Source: an uncultured Poribacteria bacterium (GTDB taxonomy: Bacteria; Poribacteria; WGA-4E; WGA-3G). Taken from it: DNA of 64,000 nt. The stretch lies in NCBI GenBank assembly GCA_951828385.1, contig OX639973.1, positions 1,550,001 to 1,614,000 of the forward strand. The letters run 5' to 3'. Made by a program: the position numbers and the translations under genes. Below the pieces are notes generated by a model. It made no database searches. It was not told the DNA's origin and worked only from the letters and a program-made list of their open reading frames with translations. Of the stretch, positions 53,035-61,661 are shown one piece after another (positions within the stretch are counted from its first letter, which is position 1; the number at the start of each line of letters is the position of its first letter).

Positions 53035-54081
53035 ATGAAACTACGATTTACGACCATCTATATCTTGCTTCTTTTGCTGCTGTCATCTTCCGATGCAAAC
53101 GTTCCTTCCAAATACGCGAAGCAATCCGTTGAATGGTTCCAGAGCGAGGAAGGTCGCCGTATTGCCGACAACGTCCTCACCTGGCAGACCGCGGTCGGCG
53201 GTTGGCCCAAAATTAGAGACACGGGGTCTGAGCCGTATGATGGTAAAATTGAGGACCTGCATGCAACGTTCGACAACGGTGCGACCATTGACGAACTACG
53301 GTTTCTTGCCCGGGCGTTTCGTGCGACAAACGCGCCACACTACGAACAAGCATTTCTCGAAGGGCTTTCTCATATCCTTGAAGCGCAATACCCGAATGGC
53401 GGGTGGCCACAGTTTTATCCACTAAGCAAAGGTTACCGGCGTCACATCACGTTCAATGACGATGTTATGTCCCGCATTCTCGGACTTCTCCGAGATGTCT
53501 CTGAATCTTCCGACTATCGGTTCCTGAAAACGGAAGACCGCACGAAGGTTGAAGCTGCTTTAACCAAGGGCATTGACTGCATCCTGCGCACGCAAATCAA
53601 GCAGGATGGCAAACTCACAGCCTGGTGCGCACAGCATGATGAGAAAACGCTTGAGCCTGCGTGGGCACGTTCCTATGAGCCGCCGTCGCTCTCTGGTGCC
53701 GAAAGTGCCCGTGTCGTGCGATTCCTGATGTCACTCGAAGAACCCACCCCAGAGATTATCGCCGCTGTCGAAGGATCCGTTGAGTGGTTCAGGAACGTCG
53801 CTATCCACGGCATGCGTTTTGACGAGTTCACCGATGCAGACGGGCAGGACGATACGCGGATCGTAGCGGATCCCGATGCCGGACCGCTCTGGGCGCGTTT
53901 CTACGAACTCGGCAGCAACCGTCCAATCTTTCTCGACCGCGACTCGGTGGTCCGCTACTCGTTATCCGAGATCGGGCAGGAACGCCGCGGTGGATACGAC
54001 TACTACGGGAGCTGGGCCGCCAGGCTCCTTGCAGATGAGTACCCACAGTGGAGAGAAAAGCACAAGTTACCAAAGGAATGA
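53035..54081 (+). CDS. Family 10 pectate lyase (PelA type)
   Basis: 348 residues. Signal peptide MKLRFTTIYILLLLLLSSSDA, then a pectic acid lyase domain of alpha-alpha toroid type: WQTAVGGWPKI, TFDNGATIDELRFLARAFRAT, LEAQYPNGGWPQFYPLSKGYRRHITFNDDVMSRILGLL, LTAWCAQHDEKTLEPAWARSYEPPSLSGAESARVVRFLM and the C-terminal DRDSVVRYSLSEIGQERRGGYDYYGSWAARLL. It cleaves polygalacturonate by beta-elimination outside the cell or in the periplasm. It sits between two PhyH paralogs, seven bases before the next start codon. Confidence 0.92.
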   Translation: MKLRFTTIYILLLLLLSSSDANVPSKYAKQSVEWFQSEEGRRIADNVLTWQTAVGGWPKIRDTGSEPYDGKIEDLHATFDNGATIDELRFLARAFRATNAPHYEQAFLEGLSHILEAQYPNGGWPQFYPLSKGYRRHITFNDDVMSRILGLLRDVSESSDYRFLKTEDRTKVEAALTKGIDCILRTQIKQDGKLTAWCAQHDEKTLEPAWARSYEPPSLSGAESARVVRFLMSLEEPTPEIIAAVEGSVEWFRNVAIHGMRFDEFTDADGQDDTRIVADPDAGPLWARFYELGSNRPIFLDRDSVVRYSLSEIGQERRGGYDYYGSWAARLLADEYPQWREKHKLPKE

Positions 54082-54088
54082 CCGACTA

Positions 54089-54952
54089 ATGGACACAAAT
54101 ACAACTCCCGAAAAACGCGAATTCAGCTTGACACCTGAAGAGCGAGTCTCTTGGGACGAAAACGGCTACTTCGTTCGTTACGACGTTTTCAGTAAAGAAG
54201 AAAACGACTTTCTGGCACAGATCGCGGATGACATCGCCACCGGAAAACGTCCGTTCCGTGCGCAAAATATCCACCAAAATGCTTTTGTTAGAGACGGAAA
54301 AACTGAAGCATCGGGTACTTACGCGATGCACTGTATTCATCATATAAATAATTACGCGCCTGAATTCCTTGAACGCACACGTGATCCGCGCCTAACCGAC
54401 CCCGTTGTTGACTTAATCGGTCCAAATATCCTCGGTCTCAACAATCTGTATATCTGGAAACCACCAAAAATCGGTCTCGGTTTTCCGTGGCATCAAGATA
54501 GATGGTATTTTAATAGACAATATAAGACAGAAAAGACAGTCGGCACATGGACGGCTATTGATGCCGCTGATTTAGGGAATGGGTGTCTGTACGTCATCCC
54601 CGGTAGCCACAAGGACGGCGTTCTTGATCATGAGGATCTTGAAGGGGCACAACAGAATGAGTTTAAACAAGCACTCGGTGCCAAGGACGAAGACGGTGTC
54701 GCTGTTGAAGTGCCACCCGGAAGTGTTATCTTTTTTGACAACCGACTCCTTCATAAAAGCACTGATAACCACAGTGACCGCTTTCGCAGATGTAGCGTTG
54801 CGCATTATATCAGCGCGGATTCAGAACGTTTGCCGTATAAGCACATAAATCATATCAAACCGGTGATGTGGGTTCGGGGGGATACATACTCAGAGAAGAT
54901 GGAACCCGTCTATCGTGACGCTTTGCCGATCCCAGAAGAACAGGAGAATTAA
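54089..54952 (+). CDS. PhyH-family oxygenase, copy 2
   Basis: 287 residues, highly similar to 52155-53012 and 54952-55812 (same MDTNT start; FPWHQDRWYFN, VIFFDNRLLHKSTDNHSDRFRR). The metal-binding HxD...H set is complete. The open frame extends upstream into pelA, but the ATG at 54089 gives the same N-terminus as the paralogs. Its stop codon overlaps the next start (TAATG), so the two copies are translationally coupled. Confidence 0.92.
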   Translation: MDTNTTPEKREFSLTPEERVSWDENGYFVRYDVFSKEENDFLAQIADDIATGKRPFRAQNIHQNAFVRDGKTEASGTYAMHCIHHINNYAPEFLERTRDPRLTDPVVDLIGPNILGLNNLYIWKPPKIGLGFPWHQDRWYFNRQYKTEKTVGTWTAIDAADLGNGCLYVIPGSHKDGVLDHEDLEGAQQNEFKQALGAKDEDGVAVEVPPGSVIFFDNRLLHKSTDNHSDRFRRCSVAHYISADSERLPYKHINHIKPVMWVRGDTYSEKMEPVYRDALPIPEEQEN

Positions 54953-55812
54953 TGGACACAAATACAGCACTACTGGAACGGAAATTCGCCATAACACCCG
55001 ATGAACTCTCTTTCTGGGAGGAAAACGGATACTTTGTCCGCCTAAACGTTTTCACGGAGAAAGAAAACGACATCTTACGACACATCGCTGACGATATTGC
55101 CGTAGGAAAACGGCTGTTCCCGAAAACGAATATCAATCAAAACGCATTGGTGAGAGACGGAAAAGTTGAAGCATTGGGGATCCAGGCAATGCACAAAGTC
55201 CACCATGTGAGTTGTTACATCCCTGAATTCCTTGCTCGTGTCCGGGACCCGCGCCTAACGGATCCGATCGTTGACTTACTCGGTCCAAACATACTCGGTC
55301 TCAACAATCTGTATATCTGGAAATCACCGAAGATTGGCTTAGGGTTCCCGTGGCATCAAGATAAATGGTATTTCAACCATCAGTATAAAACAGACAAGAC
55401 GGTCGGAACGTGGACGGCTATTGATGCTGCAGACAAAGAGAACGGGTGTCTATACGTTATCCCCGGTAGCCACAAATATGGCATTCTTAAGCATGAGGAC
55501 CTTGAAGGCTCACAACAGAACGAGTTTAAGATAGCGCGCGATGCCAAAGACGAAGATGGCGTTGCCGTTGAAGTGCCACCCGGAAGTGTCATCTTTTTCG
55601 ACAACCGACTCCTCCATAAAAGCACGGATAATCACAGTGAACGCTTTCGGCGTTGTAATGTCGCACACTATATCAGTGGAGATGCAGAACGTATACCTAA
55701 ACGGGCGGGGCAAACTATCCGTCCTGTGATATGGGTTCGAGGGGATACATACTCGGAAAAGATGGAACCCGTTCATCGAGACGTTTTACCGATGGAGGAG
55801 GGTCCAAATTAG
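54952..55812 (+). CDS. PhyH-family oxygenase, copy 3
   Basis: 286 residues. Same family as the two before, with FPWHQDKWYFN and HKSTDNHSERFRR intact. AGGAG six bases before the ATG lies inside the end of copy 2. The metallophosphoesterase start codon follows its stop directly. Differences are concentrated in the N-terminal third (ITPDELSFWEENGYFVRLNVFTEKE), suggesting separate substrates or partners. Confidence 0.92.
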   Translation: MDTNTALLERKFAITPDELSFWEENGYFVRLNVFTEKENDILRHIADDIAVGKRLFPKTNINQNALVRDGKVEALGIQAMHKVHHVSCYIPEFLARVRDPRLTDPIVDLLGPNILGLNNLYIWKSPKIGLGFPWHQDKWYFNHQYKTDKTVGTWTAIDAADKENGCLYVIPGSHKYGILKHEDLEGSQQNEFKIARDAKDEDGVAVEVPPGSVIFFDNRLLHKSTDNHSERFRRCNVAHYISGDAERIPKRAGQTIRPVIWVRGDTYSEKMEPVHRDVLPMEEGPN

Positions 55813-57609
55813 ATGTCCTACACATATAAACAGATAGTACAATTTTGGAAACTGGTAAATCTTCACAAGATTGCAGCAGGACTTGTCTTATGCCTCGCTA
55901 TTACCACTACAGGCACCGCTCAGACTCCAAATTTTCCAGAACGGATGCCAATTGTTGAACGTCCCTTTTCGGACGACGCCGACAAGTTCAGTTTCGCGAT
56001 TATCGGCGATAAAACCGGCGGCGGTTTAGATAAGTGGCCAGTATTCGACCGCTCGATTGATGAAATCAATACACTGAAACCTGATTTTGCCATCATGGTC
56101 GGCGATTTAATACAAGGCGACACAAGAGACCTCGAACAACTCGCAGCGGAATGGAAAGAATTTTGGCAACACGAATCCGATCTCATCGTCCCATTTCTGC
56201 CCTTACCGGGTAACCACGACATTACCAACCCAGTGATGTTTGAATATTGGAAAGAACACCTCGGACGTACCTATTCGGCGTTTACATACAAAAATTGCCT
56301 GTTTATAATGCTGAATACCGAGGAATGGCATCATCCTGCACACGCAGAAGAATGGGATTGGGAAAAAGGCTGGTTTGGAGAAGAGCAGACGCAATATGTG
56401 GAAGATCAATTGGCAAAACACCCGGATGTGCGGCATACGTTTGTCTTGTTGCACAGACCGCTATGGCTTCAGGAACACTCCGGTTGGGAAAAAATTGAAG
56501 CCGCACTCGGCGAACGCGCATACACAGTCTTCGCAGGGCACTATCATAATCTAACCCTTCATACACGCAACGACCATCGATACTTCGTTCTCGGTGCTAC
56601 CGGTGGCGGATTTACACCGCAGGAGGTACGAGAATACGGCGCATTTGACCATTATAGTATCGTAACCGTAGATGACGAAGATGTTCATATCGCGATTATT
56701 GAACCCGGAAATATCCATCCCGCGGATATCTCAACGGCAGCGTTCAAAGCTCGACTTGCGAACCTGCTCACTTTTAAACCGCAATTCAATCTCAATAGAG
56801 ATCAGCTACTTTCCAGCGGAAACCTTGAAATAACCCTCGAAAACACGCTTGAAAAACTGCTGAAACTTGAAATAGTTTTCAATTCAAATGAGAATTGGCA
56901 GATCTCCCCAAATCAACTATCCCTTCAAGCCAAACCGGGGCAAACTACAAAAACAACTATCACCCTTTCAAGCCCATCGGATGACTTCCTTCCACTGCCT
57001 ACCTACAATTATTCAGCACTATATGGTGGTGAACAATTGTTAAACAGCCGGAAATTGTTTCACCCGATCGACAGAGAAGATATGCATATCCTCAAAGATT
57101 GGATGCTCCTCGGCCCCTTTGCCCTCGGTGTGACAGAGGCACCCGCAGACCGGAACGATGTCCCCCACAGTTTTCTTGAAATACCATTACCGGAACCCGA
57201 TCTTGACAAGACTTATCAAGGCCAATCAGGAGAAATCACTTGGCAAGAGCATCGTTCAGAATCGGAACGTGTCAATTTAAATGATACTTTTGGGAACGCT
57301 GAGTTGGCGTATGGTTTCGGTACTTCCTATATCAAGAGTCCTGACGCACGACGTGTTTTTGCACAAATCGGATGGGGCAGTAATCTCGGAAAACTCTATC
57401 TTAACGGCGTTGAAATTCCCGGTGCTGCTATTCCGGGCAAACATCTATTTTCTTCGTGGGCACATTTTGAATTACCGCTGAAACAGGGGTGGAACACCTT
57501 GACGATTTTATCTCGAGATTATAATGGATGGTGGGATTATCGGATGGAAGTTGCAGACGCTACAAACGCGTTGCAGTTCAGCGCGAAACCCACCGATCCC
57601 CAAGATTAA
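55813..57609 (+). CDS. Secreted calcineurin-like metallophosphoesterase
   Basis: 598 residues. A hydrophobic N-terminal segment (IAAGLVLCLAITTTGTAQ) acts as signal peptide or anchor. The metal motifs are in order: FAIIGDKTGGG, MVGDLIQGD, LPGNHD, LLHRPLW and FAGHYHNLTLH (residues about 55-260). The C-terminal half is beta-rich and ends with a domain (GWGSNLGKLYLNGVEIPGA, WNTLTILSRDYNGWWDYRMEV) typical of glycan- or surface-binding modules. It cleaves a phosphate ester or diester outside the cytoplasm; the substrate is unknown. It begins immediately after the third PhyH gene. Confidence 0.9.
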   Translation: MSYTYKQIVQFWKLVNLHKIAAGLVLCLAITTTGTAQTPNFPERMPIVERPFSDDADKFSFAIIGDKTGGGLDKWPVFDRSIDEINTLKPDFAIMVGDLIQGDTRDLEQLAAEWKEFWQHESDLIVPFLPLPGNHDITNPVMFEYWKEHLGRTYSAFTYKNCLFIMLNTEEWHHPAHAEEWDWEKGWFGEEQTQYVEDQLAKHPDVRHTFVLLHRPLWLQEHSGWEKIEAALGERAYTVFAGHYHNLTLHTRNDHRYFVLGATGGGFTPQEVREYGAFDHYSIVTVDDEDVHIAIIEPGNIHPADISTAAFKARLANLLTFKPQFNLNRDQLLSSGNLEITLENTLEKLLKLEIVFNSNENWQISPNQLSLQAKPGQTTKTTITLSSPSDDFLPLPTYNYSALYGGEQLLNSRKLFHPIDREDMHILKDWMLLGPFALGVTEAPADRNDVPHSFLEIPLPEPDLDKTYQGQSGEITWQEHRSESERVNLNDTFGNAELAYGFGTSYIKSPDARRVFAQIGWGSNLGKLYLNGVEIPGAAIPGKHLFSSWAHFELPLKQGWNTLTILSRDYNGWWDYRMEVADATNALQFSAKPTDPQD

Positions 57610-57700
57610 GAGGCTGACCGGAGCCACTCTCCAAAATTTGACAAAAGGACTTCTACACGCTATACTTGAGGCAAAAGAATTATCCGCAAGGAAAAGAGTT

Positions 57701-58492
57701 ATGTCTTACCTGAATCCGGAACTTCACAGAGACTGGAAAACGAACGGCTATCTGAAAATCCCGCGCTTTTTCTCCGCCGAAGAGGTGGAGGATCTACAAG
57801 CATGGGTCTCTGAAATCTCAGATTGGGAACCGACATCCGACAAGTGGATGCATCACTACGAATCCACGCTGGATGGACCACGACTCTCCCGCTCAGAAAA
57901 TTTCGTGCCGTATCACACCAATATGAGAGCCACCGTGACAAGCGGCAAAGTGTTAGCAGCTGTCTCCGAGTTGATGGAAGAACCTGCAGTCCTTTACAAA
58001 GAGAAAATCAACTACAAATACCCCGGCGGCGGTGGTTACGCTGCGCATCAAGACGCGCCTGCCTATGAGTTTGTTGATTACCACATCACGTGTCTGATTT
58101 CAGTAGATTCAGCGACAACAAAAAGCGGATGCCTCTATTTTTCACCGGGGCGGCATCAGGAAGGATTTATCGCGTTGGACGAAAACGGCTGTGTCGCGCC
58201 CGAAACCGCTTCGGCAATGGAGTGGGTCGCCGTACCGACAGATCCTGGGGACATTCTCCTTTTCGGCTCCTATATCCCACATAAAAGTCCGGAAAATCGT
58301 TCAGAGCAACCGAGACGTATCATCTATCTCACTTACAACGCCATCTCACAAGGCGACTGGCGCGAGAAGTATTATGCCGACAAACGGGAAGCATTCTCCG
58401 AATATGAGAAAGATGGTTCAAATCGAGACAAACAGATTAGCAAAATCGCACATTTTCAAGGAAAAACAGTAAACCATGCAAAATTACGTTGA
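57701..58492 (+). CDS. phnY: PhnY-like 2-oxoglutarate dioxygenase
   Basis: 263 residues from MSYLNPELHRDWKTNGYLKIPRFFSAEEVEDLQAWV. PhyH fold with the HxD motif in YAAHQDAPAYEF and the distal His in SYIPHKSPENRSEQPRR. KINYKYPGGGGYAAHQDAPAY is characteristic of PhnY and TmpA. PhnY hydroxylates 2-aminoethylphosphonate at C1 so that PhnZ can cleave the C-P bond. The gene overlaps the HD-domain PhnZ-like gene by 17 bases, which strongly supports the pairing. The long frame upstream of 57701 overlaps the phosphoesterase and is not used. Confidence 0.85.
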   Translation: MSYLNPELHRDWKTNGYLKIPRFFSAEEVEDLQAWVSEISDWEPTSDKWMHHYESTLDGPRLSRSENFVPYHTNMRATVTSGKVLAAVSELMEEPAVLYKEKINYKYPGGGGYAAHQDAPAYEFVDYHITCLISVDSATTKSGCLYFSPGRHQEGFIALDENGCVAPETASAMEWVAVPTDPGDILLFGSYIPHKSPENRSEQPRRIIYLTYNAISQGDWREKYYADKREAFSEYEKDGSNRDKQISKIAHFQGKTVNHAKLR

Positions 58493-59072
58493 TGGAAGTC
58501 TTGCGCAGGAAATGAGAAGCGCGACAGCAGAGCAGAAAGTTGATGCCCTATTCAACTACATGGAGGAACGCGGACAGTCGTTTTACGATGAGGTCGTAAC
58601 GCAGTTGGAACACGCACTCCAATGCGCAGCCCTCGCACGACAAAACGATGCGAGTCCCACACTCATCACAAGTGCTTTATTGCACGATCTCGGACACTTT
58701 ATCTTAGACGAACACAATGCGGATACAGCCTTCCTTGCCATGGATCTGAATCATGAGGAGATCGGTGCGGAGTATCTGGCACCGTTTTTCCCAGAAATCG
58801 TCACAACACCGATCCGCCTACATGTCCCTGCGAAGCGGTATCTATGTGCAACCGATGCCGCCTACCATGACGGGTTATCCGAGGCATCGAAAAAGAGTCT
58901 CATAGTTCAGGGAGGCGTGATGTCAGGCGAGGAACGGGAAACGTTTGAACAAATCCCACATTTCCAAGACGCGCTCACCCTACGACAATGGGACGATCTC
59001 GCAAAAGTGAAAGGGTTAGAAATGGCAGAATTAGAAACCTATCGAAACGTTGTGCAACAGTGCTTGTCATAG
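58476..59072 (+). CDS. phnZ: PhnZ-like HD-domain mixed-valence diiron oxygenase
   Basis: 198 residues. HD domain with LEHALQCAALA, ALLHDLGHF, NHEEIGAEYL and RLHVPAKRYLCATDAAYHDGLSEASKKSL. These are the motifs of PhnZ/TmpB, which oxidatively split hydroxy-phosphonates into an amino acid and phosphate. The glutamate of the substrate-gating loop (FYDEVVTQLEH) is present, while the tyrosine I recall at that loop in PhnZ appears as Phe. Overlaps phnY. Gives the cell phosphate from 2-aminoethylphosphonate or a methylated relative. Confidence 0.82.
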   Translation: MQNYVDGSLAQEMRSATAEQKVDALFNYMEERGQSFYDEVVTQLEHALQCAALARQNDASPTLITSALLHDLGHFILDEHNADTAFLAMDLNHEEIGAEYLAPFFPEIVTTPIRLHVPAKRYLCATDAAYHDGLSEASKKSLIVQGGVMSGEERETFEQIPHFQDALTLRQWDDLAKVKGLEMAELETYRNVVQQCLS

Positions 59073-59091
59073 TTAGAGAATGCGTCTTCCC

Positions 59092-59246
59092 TGTAGGAGC
59101 AAGCTCTGCTCGCGATACCGTTAGAGATCACATCTTCTTTGTAGGAGCGAGTGTTTTTGCTTGGGTATTTCTTGTCGCTCGCGATCTTATGAAACTTCCT
59201 TGTAGGAGTGAGTGTTTTTGCTTAGGTATTTCTTGTCGCTCGCGAT
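59092..59246. repeat. Three tandem copies of the TGTAGGAGCGAG...TCGCTCGCGAT repeat
   Basis: A short copy (59092-59116) and two 46-base copies (59140-59185 and 59201-59246) follow one another between phnZ and the next gene. Each has pairable ends (GAGCG/CGCTC). Same family as 20277 and 50385. Confidence 0.75.
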
Positions 59247-59272
59247 ACTTATAAAAATCATAGAGGTAAAAA

Positions 59273-59950
59273 ATGAGTTATGAAACAATAGAATCTAAGT
59301 TTATCGCAACGCCAGAAAAAGGCGAAGTCTCCTCAATCCTAATGCGTCCAGACGACGCGAAATGGCTACTCGTCCTCGGACACGGTTCAAGCACAAACAT
59401 GCGAAGTTCAACGCTCCAGACGATTGCGGAACGGTTAGCAGATATTGGCATCGCAACGTTCCGTTACCAGTTCCCATACATGGAACGCGGTGGCGGTGGT
59501 AGGGAATCGGAAGCGGTAGCACTCCAAACTGTCAAATCTGCTGCGGCTGCTGCATACGAAGCCGCAAACGATTTATCCATTCTCGTCGGCGGACACTCCT
59601 ATAGCGGACGTATGTCCTCAATGTCCGCAGCGAAGGAACCGATTGAACATGTCAAAGGTCTTGTGTTTTTCGCATTTCCGCTGCACCCCTCTGGCAAAGA
59701 AGGCATAGAGCGCGCCGAACACCTCGCTGATGTCACAATTCCGATGCTATTCCTCTCTGGCACCCGCGACAAGTTAGCAGTGCTTGACCTCTTAGAACCC
59801 GTCTGCGAAAAGTTAGGCGACAAGGCGACATTACATCTGTTAGACACGGCAGATCACGGGTTCAAAGTGCTCAAACGCCGTAAAACGGAAGAAGACGTTT
59901 TCGTAGAAATGGCGCGGGTTCTCAGCGAATGGACTGAAACACTGCGTTGA
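59273..59950 (+). CDS. Alpha/beta hydrolase (KANL3/Tex30-like, dienelactone hydrolase type)
   Basis: 225 residues. Catalytic set visible: nucleophile Ser in GGHSYSGRM, Asp in FLSGTRDKLA, His in DTADHGFKVL. LVLGHGSSTNMRSSTLQTIAERLADIGIATFRYQFPYME is the oxyanion/N-terminal motif of the family. No signal peptide, so cytoplasmic; the substrate is unknown. Preceded by GAGG ten bases before the ATG. Confidence 0.87.
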   Translation: MSYETIESKFIATPEKGEVSSILMRPDDAKWLLVLGHGSSTNMRSSTLQTIAERLADIGIATFRYQFPYMERGGGGRESEAVALQTVKSAAAAAYEAANDLSILVGGHSYSGRMSSMSAAKEPIEHVKGLVFFAFPLHPSGKEGIERAEHLADVTIPMLFLSGTRDKLAVLDLLEPVCEKLGDKATLHLLDTADHGFKVLKRRKTEEDVFVEMARVLSEWTETLR

Positions 59951-59959
59951 TAATTGACC

Positions 59960-59988
59960 TTGAAACTTCCGCAGATTAATGGTATACT
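59960..59988 (+). promoter_or_regulatory. Promoter of hicB-hicA-like pair
   Basis: TTGAAA, 17 bases, TATACT, 45 bases before the antitoxin start. Confidence 0.6.
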
Positions 59989-60032
59989 CATTCTAATATA
60001 TTGAGTTAAAATAAAGGTGGAGGCTAAAGATC

Positions 60033-60455
60033 ATGAAAATAAAAGCAACATACAGAAACGGTGTGATTGAACCGCTGCATAAGATCAACCTGCCCGAAGG
60101 ACAAGAACTTGAAGTCGAATTCAGAGTTCTGCCAAAAACGTCTCATGAACTTTCCGAGAAAAAAAAAGAGGCAACGCAGACCTATACGGCTCTTATCCGA
60201 GAGAGTGAGGGATGGTGGATCGGCTGGATATTGGAAGTCCGAGGTGTTACATGCCAAGAACGAACGAAGAATGAATTATTAGATACCTTGCAAATCACGC
60301 TTCGCGAAATCTTAGAAGATGAAACGCTTGAAGTATCTCGTCGAACGGAAAGTGAATCTGAAGCAGTAAAAGCTTCCGATATTTTGGAATTCGGTGTACC
60401 GGGAGCATTGCATCAAACAGAAGGTGCGTTTGAGGTAGTAAGTATTGATGTATGA
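60033..60455 (+). CDS. Fused DUF104-HicB-type antitoxin
   Basis: 140 residues. Residues 1-36 (MKIKATYRNGVIEPL then HKINLPEGQELEVEF) match the AF2212-like/DUF104 antitoxin strand; residues about 50-100 (YTALIRESEGWWIGWILEVRGVTCQERTKNELLDTLQITLREIL) form a HicB-like domain. The rest is acidic and variable. Such a fusion of two antitoxin-type modules is uncommon. It neutralises the HicA-like toxin encoded next and probably binds the promoter. GGAGG nine bases upstream of the ATG; the stop overlaps the toxin start by four bases (ATGA). Confidence 0.8.
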   Translation: MKIKATYRNGVIEPLHKINLPEGQELEVEFRVLPKTSHELSEKKKEATQTYTALIRESEGWWIGWILEVRGVTCQERTKNELLDTLQITLREILEDETLEVSRRTESESEAVKASDILEFGVPGALHQTEGAFEVVSIDV

Positions 60456-60637
60456 AACTCAGGCAGTTGACTAAGCATCTTGAAAAACATGGATGCGAAT
60501 TTCTTAAAGAAGGTAGCAGACATTCGCGATGGTGGAATCCTGAGCGGAATCTTCGCGCCTCAGTGCCCAGACACACCGAAATTGATAATAATCTCGCTCG
60601 GAAAATCTGTAAGGAATTAGAAATCCCGCGCATATAA
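60452..60637 (+). CDS. HicA-like mRNA interferase toxin
   Basis: 61 residues, typical for HicA: MKLRQLTKHLEKHGCEFLKEG, SRHSRWWNPERN, SVPRHTEIDNNLARKICKELEIP. The conserved active-site histidine is present in the GSRHS segment. HicA degrades mRNA when its antitoxin is lost. It is coupled to the upstream antitoxin gene by a four-base overlap. Confidence 0.85.
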   Translation: MKLRQLTKHLEKHGCEFLKEGSRHSRWWNPERNLRASVPRHTEIDNNLARKICKELEIPRI

Positions 60638-60792
60638 TCCACTACCGCAGATAATGGTGTAGCCAGCGTTTTATAAAGGAAGTCATATTGAGTAAAACAT
60701 AGAAATGTAGTAAAATAGTGAAATAAAAGGCGATACTTTATGTCCCTTTATTTTCACTTTTGATACCTATTTCCTTTATGAAAGGTGCTCTT

Positions 60793-61215
60793 ATGACAAC
60801 TGAATCTGGAAAGTCTCCGAGATACAACGGTATTCCGAAGCAAGTTTCGCGTAAAGATTTTAATCGTTATATCTTGCCACATCTGAAGAAACGCATTAAA
60901 GGTCCAAAGCCGAAACTTTCTTTTTACAAGATATTCAACTATATCCTTTATGTTTTACATACCGGTATTCAATGGGATCAACTCCGAACACGGCGGAATG
61001 AACTCCATTGGTCGAACGTCTATAAATGGCATAATCGCTGGTCTAAAGATGGTTCCTATGAGAACCTTTTTCAAGCATCCGTCATCCACTTACTTGATAC
61101 CGACGCACTTGACACGACGTGCCTTCATGGAGATGGTTCAAACACCGTCGTGAAAAAGGGGGCGACGGTATCGGGTACTCCGGACACAAACATCAGAAAG
61201 GTGAAAAAGAGTTGA
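60793..61215 (+). CDS. IS5-family transposase, N-terminal part (orfA)
   Basis: 140 residues from MTTESGKSPRYNG (AAAGGTG five bases upstream). DNA-binding N-terminus typical of the DUF4096 region (HLKKRIKGPKPKLSFYKIFNYILYVLHTGIQWDQLR) and the first catalytic Asp in LHGDGSN. The frame ends shortly after, while the rest of the enzyme continues in the -1 frame from 61162. A slippery heptamer A AAG GGG lies at 61155-61161. Confidence 0.82.
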   Translation: MTTESGKSPRYNGIPKQVSRKDFNRYILPHLKKRIKGPKPKLSFYKIFNYILYVLHTGIQWDQLRTRRNELHWSNVYKWHNRWSKDGSYENLFQASVIHLLDTDALDTTCLHGDGSNTVVKKGATVSGTPDTNIRKVKKS

Positions 61216-61661
61216 CGATCACCGATAATCACGGGTTCATCATAGGTCCGATAACGATGAAACCCGTCAACGCCCATGATACAACGATTTTGCCGGAAGC
61301 CTTCAGCGATATAATCGCCTTTAGTCAACGCATGGGTATGGATCTTTCGGGTTCTGCTCTCACGCTTGATTCGGCGTTTGATTCTAAGGCGAATCATCAG
61401 TTGATTAGAGAACAGGGGTTGATCCCGGTGATCTATCCGAACCGTCGGAATGCTAAAGAACCTATCGTCATTGCACGTAAGTTTCGCTGGTTTGACAAAG
61501 AGATATACAAAGACCGATATAAAGTCGAGCGAACTTTCGGCTGGCAAGACACTTATCGGAGACTTGCCCTGAGCTACGATAAACTCAAAGAGACGCGTTT
61601 AGGGTTTCGTCATCTCGCATATTCTATGATTAACTTTCGTATAACTTTCAACGATTCATAA
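61119..61661 (+). CDS. IS5-family transposase, C-terminal part (orfB, -1 frame)
   Basis: 180-residue frame carrying the remainder of the DDE domain: GGDGIGYSGHKHQKGEKEL, ALTLDSAFDSKANHQLIREQG with the second Asp, and the YKVERTFGWQDTYRRLALSYD block with the catalytic Glu. It has no convincing start of its own. It is most likely read as a fusion with orfA by programmed -1 frameshifting, as in the IS427 group. An accidental frameshift mutation is the alternative. Confidence 0.8.
   Translation: MPSWRWFKHRREKGGDGIGYSGHKHQKGEKELTITDNHGFIIGPITMKPVNAHDTTILPEAFSDIIAFSQRMGMDLSGSALTLDSAFDSKANHQLIREQGLIPVIYPNRRNAKEPIVIARKFRWFDKEIYKDRYKVERTFGWQDTYRRLALSYDKLKETRLGFRHLAYSMINFRITFNDS

Noticed and set aside
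53876-54088. N-terminal extension of the second PhyH gene
   Set aside because: It overlaps the pectate lyase in another frame; the ATG at 54089 gives the same N-terminus as the two paralogs.
57524-57700. N-terminal extension of the PhnY-like gene
   Set aside because: It overlaps the metallophosphoesterase and is not similar to PhyH proteins; the ATG at 57701 fits the family.
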